Below are positions 61,798 to 64,000 of a stretch of DNA of 64,000 nt, piece after piece. This stretch comes from Peptostreptococcus russellii (GTDB lineage Bacteria > Bacillota > Clostridia > Peptostreptococcales > Peptostreptococcaceae), in NCBI RefSeq assembly GCF_003012055.1, contig NZ_JYGE01000003.1:186001-250000 (forward strand), written 5' to 3'. Position 1 is the stretch's first letter. Each line of letters opens with the position of its first letter. A program made the position numbers and the translations under genes. Below the pieces are notes generated by a model. That model saw only the letters and a program-made list of their open reading frames with translations, did not search any database and had not been told where the DNA came from.

Positions 61798-61827
61798 AAA
61801 AATAGCAGTGATATCACTGCTATTTTT
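61798..61827 (+). terminator. Terminator after aroD
   Basis: A perfect 30-base palindrome, AAAAATAGCAGTGAT and its complement, ends in TTTTT. Confidence 0.92.
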
Positions 61828-62166
61828 AGTATTAATTAAATTATTATATAGAAAATAACCCTTATATATATAATGTTTGCATCACACTATAAATATAATA
61901 AGTATATTACTCTTGCATCAAAGATATTTTTTAAGTACAACAAATTATAATGTTGATATATTCTCTATAAATAAATATATATATAGAAAAATATTTTAAA
62001 TCAGGATAATATGTAAAGATATATCTATAAAATACTTTATAGTAATATAATCTAAAAAAATATTACAAACATATTATACTAGAAAAAGATATTACTTGCA
62101 AGAATATAGCATAGATATAGAATATCTTGATAGTAAGTTGCTAGTTTATATCTATTTCAATAAAGT
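61828..62166. other. AT-rich intergenic region between aroD and the M42 peptidase gene
   Basis: About 340 bases in which I see no gene, promoter or repeat that stands out. Confidence 0.5.
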
Positions 62167-62198
62167 AAAGACAGCTCTTTTTATTTTGAGCTGTCTTT
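62167..62198 (-). terminator. Terminator after the M42 peptidase gene
   Basis: AAAGACAGCTC (62167-62177) and GAGCTGTCTTT (62188-62198) form an 11-bp stem with a ten-base T-rich loop. The minus-strand T run serves the gene ending at 62237. Confidence 0.82.
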
Positions 62199-62236
62199 AT
62201 TATACTAAAATATTTTAAATTAAGTCTTATTAGTTT

Positions 62237-63295
62237 TTAATCTTCAAGGTAGGCTTGAATTAATCTAAATGTATTTTCAGCACCTTCAATATGGCTTCTT
62301 TCATAACCGTGAGAAGCATAAACTCCTGGTCCTATAAGTCCGTGCCTAATATCATGACCTGCTGCTAGAGTAGCTTCGACATCAGAGCCATAGTAAGGGT
62401 ATATATCAACTGCATATCCTATATCATATTTATCTGCCAAATCAATCAGTCTATTAACTACATCATAATTATATGGGCCACCTCTATCTTTTGCGGCTAT
62501 TGATACTTCTTTTTCTGTACAATTTAATTCTTCGCCCACACAACCCATATCTACTGACCAAGCTTCTGTAACTCCATCTGGACAAGGTGAAGCACCGCCG
62601 TGACCAACTTCTTCATAGATAGTAAAGTGCATATAAACAGTTCTATCTAATTCAATTTTATTATCTGAGACATACTTTGCATATCCAAGAAGTACAGCAG
62701 CAGAAAGTTTGTCATCTAAAAATCTACTTTTTATATAACCTGACTTTGTAACTCTAGTTCTTGTTTCAAAACATACATAGTCTCCAGATCTTATTCCTAA
62801 TTTTGTAACATCTTCCTTTGAAGATACATCTTCATCAATTACAATCTCTATACTATCCCAATTACGTTCTGTCTTATTGTATTCGCCATTTACATGAAGA
62901 GAGGCATTTATTAACTGGCAAGTACCTTCGTATATATCGCCCTTTCTTGTAATAATTCTTACATTTTCAGCTTCAGCATTATTTGGGTTCATTCCTCCAA
63001 TATTAGTCATTTTTAGACGTCCATTAGACTTAACTTGATGAACCATAGCTCCTAATGTATCACAATGAGATTCAAATAGTATTGCATCATTTTGATCTTT
63101 ACCATCAAGTCTTGCAACAACACCGCCTTTTATAGTCTGGTAGGCATATACACCCATATTACTTAGTTCTTTCATAAGATAGTCCATAACAAATTTTCCA
63201 TAACCTGATGGACTGTCAATGTTAAGTAAGTTTTTTGCCTCTTGGATTATATAGTCGCTGTAATCCTTATAAGCATCTTTTTTAAAATTATTCAA
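62237..63295 (-). CDS. M42-family metallopeptidase (glutamyl aminopeptidase/endoglucanase M type)
   Basis: 352 residues from TTG 63295 with AGGAGGA upstream. Metal ligands are visible in FESHCDTLGAMVH (about 73-85), RFLDDKLSAAVLLG (about 188-201), the EEVGHGGA Glu pair (about 229-236) and the C-terminal HGYERSHIEG. M42 enzymes form dodecameric tetrahedral shells that trim peptides with two zinc or cobalt ions in the cytoplasm. Substrate preference is not determined. Stands alone, with a terminator on its 3' side. Confidence 0.9.
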   Translation of the reverse strand: MNNFKKDAYKDYSDYIIQEAKNLLNIDSPSGYGKFVMDYLMKELSNMGVYAYQTIKGGVVARLDGKDQNDAILFESHCDTLGAMVHQVKSNGRLKMTNIGGMNPNNAEAENVRIITRKGDIYEGTCQLINASLHVNGEYNKTERNWDSIEIVIDEDVSSKEDVTKLGIRSGDYVCFETRTRVTKSGYIKSRFLDDKLSAAVLLGYAKYVSDNKIELDRTVYMHFTIYEEVGHGGASPCPDGVTEAWSVDMGCVGEELNCTEKEVSIAAKDRGGPYNYDVVNRLIDLADKYDIGYAVDIYPYYGSDVEATLAAGHDIRHGLIGPGVYASHGYERSHIEGAENTFRLIQAYLED

Positions 63296-63484
63296 AATAA
63301 AATCCTCCTGTAATTAATAAATTAGTAAATTCCAGTTTATATAATTGAAAAAATGGAATACTTAAGTTATATTTTTTATTAATAAGTATAATAATAAATA
63401 TAACCTAATTATATAATACTACTTATTGTAGTATATTTATATAGATATTTCTAAAAATTTAGAAAAATATATATAAAGAAAATA
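63296..63484. other. Intergenic region upstream of the M42 peptidase gene
   Basis: About 190 bases of AT-rich DNA containing the promoter region of the minus-strand peptidase; no -35/-10 pair is clear. Confidence 0.4.
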
Positions 63485-63515
63485 AAAAAGCTCAACAGTA
63501 AAATGCTGCTGAGCT
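63485..63515 (-). terminator. Terminator after the right-edge membrane protein gene
   Basis: AGCTCA-A-CAG on the left and CTG-C-TGAGCT on the right pair; on the minus strand a TTTTTT run follows. Confidence 0.8.
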
Positions 63516-63522
63516 AATAAGT

Positions 63523-64000
63523 TTAATTATTTTTTTTGTCGTCTTTTTCTTTGATAGATATATCATTGCTTTCATCTAAGTGTTGACTTTTTTTGCAAGT
63601 AGAATTTGAACATTGCTTATCTTCTTTAATATTTTTTTCAATACAATTTTTTTCCTGGCAGACTTGATCAGGCTTACAAGTACATTTTGGAATATCTTCA
63701 TTTTTTTTATGTTTTTTGTTTTTTGATAGACCTAAATCTACTGCAAAGTCTTCAGTTCTACTTCTTTCCATTTTTTCTATATCTTCTCTTTCTCTAGAAG
63801 CAACATCTATATTTAAACTATTTAAAGATTCGTTCATTTCTTTTCTATCAAGAATAAATCTATTTCTAGTTCTGTTCTTTCCAAGATTCACCCAATTTTC
63901 ATACTTAAAAGAGTCATTTTTCATAAATGCTTTTTTAAGCTGATAGAGGTTTAATACCTTTGACATAGAAGACATTACTAGTATTCCAAGTGCTATACCA
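63523..64000 (-). CDS. Membrane-anchored protein with Cys-rich tail, 5' end outside window
   Basis: The frame continues without a stop past the first internal Met (63975) to the window edge, and the codons before it encode the hydrophobic stretch GIALGILVMSS, probably the end of a membrane helix, so the start lies to the right. The visible part (about 158 residues) is charged; residues after MSS include an Arg-rich segment (NRTRNRFILDRKE). The last 60 residues carry six or more Cys in CTCKP, CQEKNC and CSNSTC, then Asp/Lys-rich residues. I do not recognise the family. The Cys cluster could bind metal or an Fe-S centre. Confidence 0.65.
   Translation of the reverse strand, partial: GIALGILVMSSMSKVLNLYQLKKAFMKNDSFKYENWVNLGKNRTRNRFILDRKEMNESLNSLNIDVASREREDIEKMERSRTEDFAVDLGLSKNKKHKKNEDIPKCTCKPDQVCQEKNCIEKNIKEDKQCSNSTCKKSQHLDESNDISIKEKDDKKNN

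Overview
The window is very AT-rich, gene-dense DNA from a low-GC Gram-positive anaerobe. Cell wall binding type 2 (CWB2) repeats, a Cwp19-like GH10-like hydrolase, a SCIFF radical-SAM maturase, and a gene order like the Clostridioides difficile ptsI-ptsH-camA and recJ-apt-relA-dtd-hemZ-hisS-aspS neighbourhoods point to the family Peptostreptococcaceae (Peptostreptococcus or a close relative). The synteny statement is from memory, not from an alignment. I saw no rRNA, tRNA, CRISPR array, transposase or prophage.

Layout. (1) 1-13.1 kb, envelope assembly: the end of a CapD/FlaA1-type nucleotide-sugar dehydratase, a MurJ-family flippase, an NlpC/P60 hydrolase with glucan-binding-type repeats, a Cwp19-like protein, a sodium:alanine symporter behind a structured leader, a YdcF-like protein, two LytR-CpsA-Psr ligases and a Cof-type phosphatase. 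(2) 13.1-21.2 kb: an amidase-fold protein that has lost most of its catalytic residues, an orphan adenine methyltransferase resembling CamA, HPr and enzyme I of the PTS, an unknown protein and an XRE regulator with a membrane tail. (3) 21.2-38.6 kb: a lipoprotein, a SCIFF maturase without its precursor, an ABC1/UbiB kinase-like protein, then a compact housekeeping run recJ-apt-relA-dtd-MBL-hemZ-hisS-aspS-rseC-like-pta. (4) 38.8-50.3 kb: a one-directional surface polysaccharide cluster (CDP-glycerol transferase family, Ugd, two glycosyltransferases, WecC, WecB, a second MurJ-type flippase) ending in a secreted CWB2 plus heparinase II/III-like lyase. (5) 50.3-64 kb: an Abi_2/AbiF-like HEPN protein with a small structured RNA gene directly upstream, pirin, nitroreductase, TldD/TldE, a GNAT enzyme, a broken amino-acid permease, AroD, an M42 peptidase and the end of a membrane protein.

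How the parts fit. Regions 1 and 4 together could make, export, anchor and trim uronic-acid and possibly glycerol-phosphate containing wall polymers: Ugd and WecB/WecC supply UDP-GlcA and UDP-ManNAcA, MurJ-type proteins flip lipid-linked units, LCP enzymes attach polymers to peptidoglycan, and CWB2 proteins sit on the wall. The observations I rate highest are the AbiF-like protein with its RNA (50349-51509), the degenerate amidase (13117-14157), the CamA-like methyltransferase (14177-15889), the wall-bound lyase closing a uronate polymer operon (47784-50297) and the small leader RNA that can hide the ribosome binding site of the alanine symporter (7456-7526). Several start codons were moved from the longest open frame to the codon preceded by a proper ribosome binding site; each case is stated in its entry.
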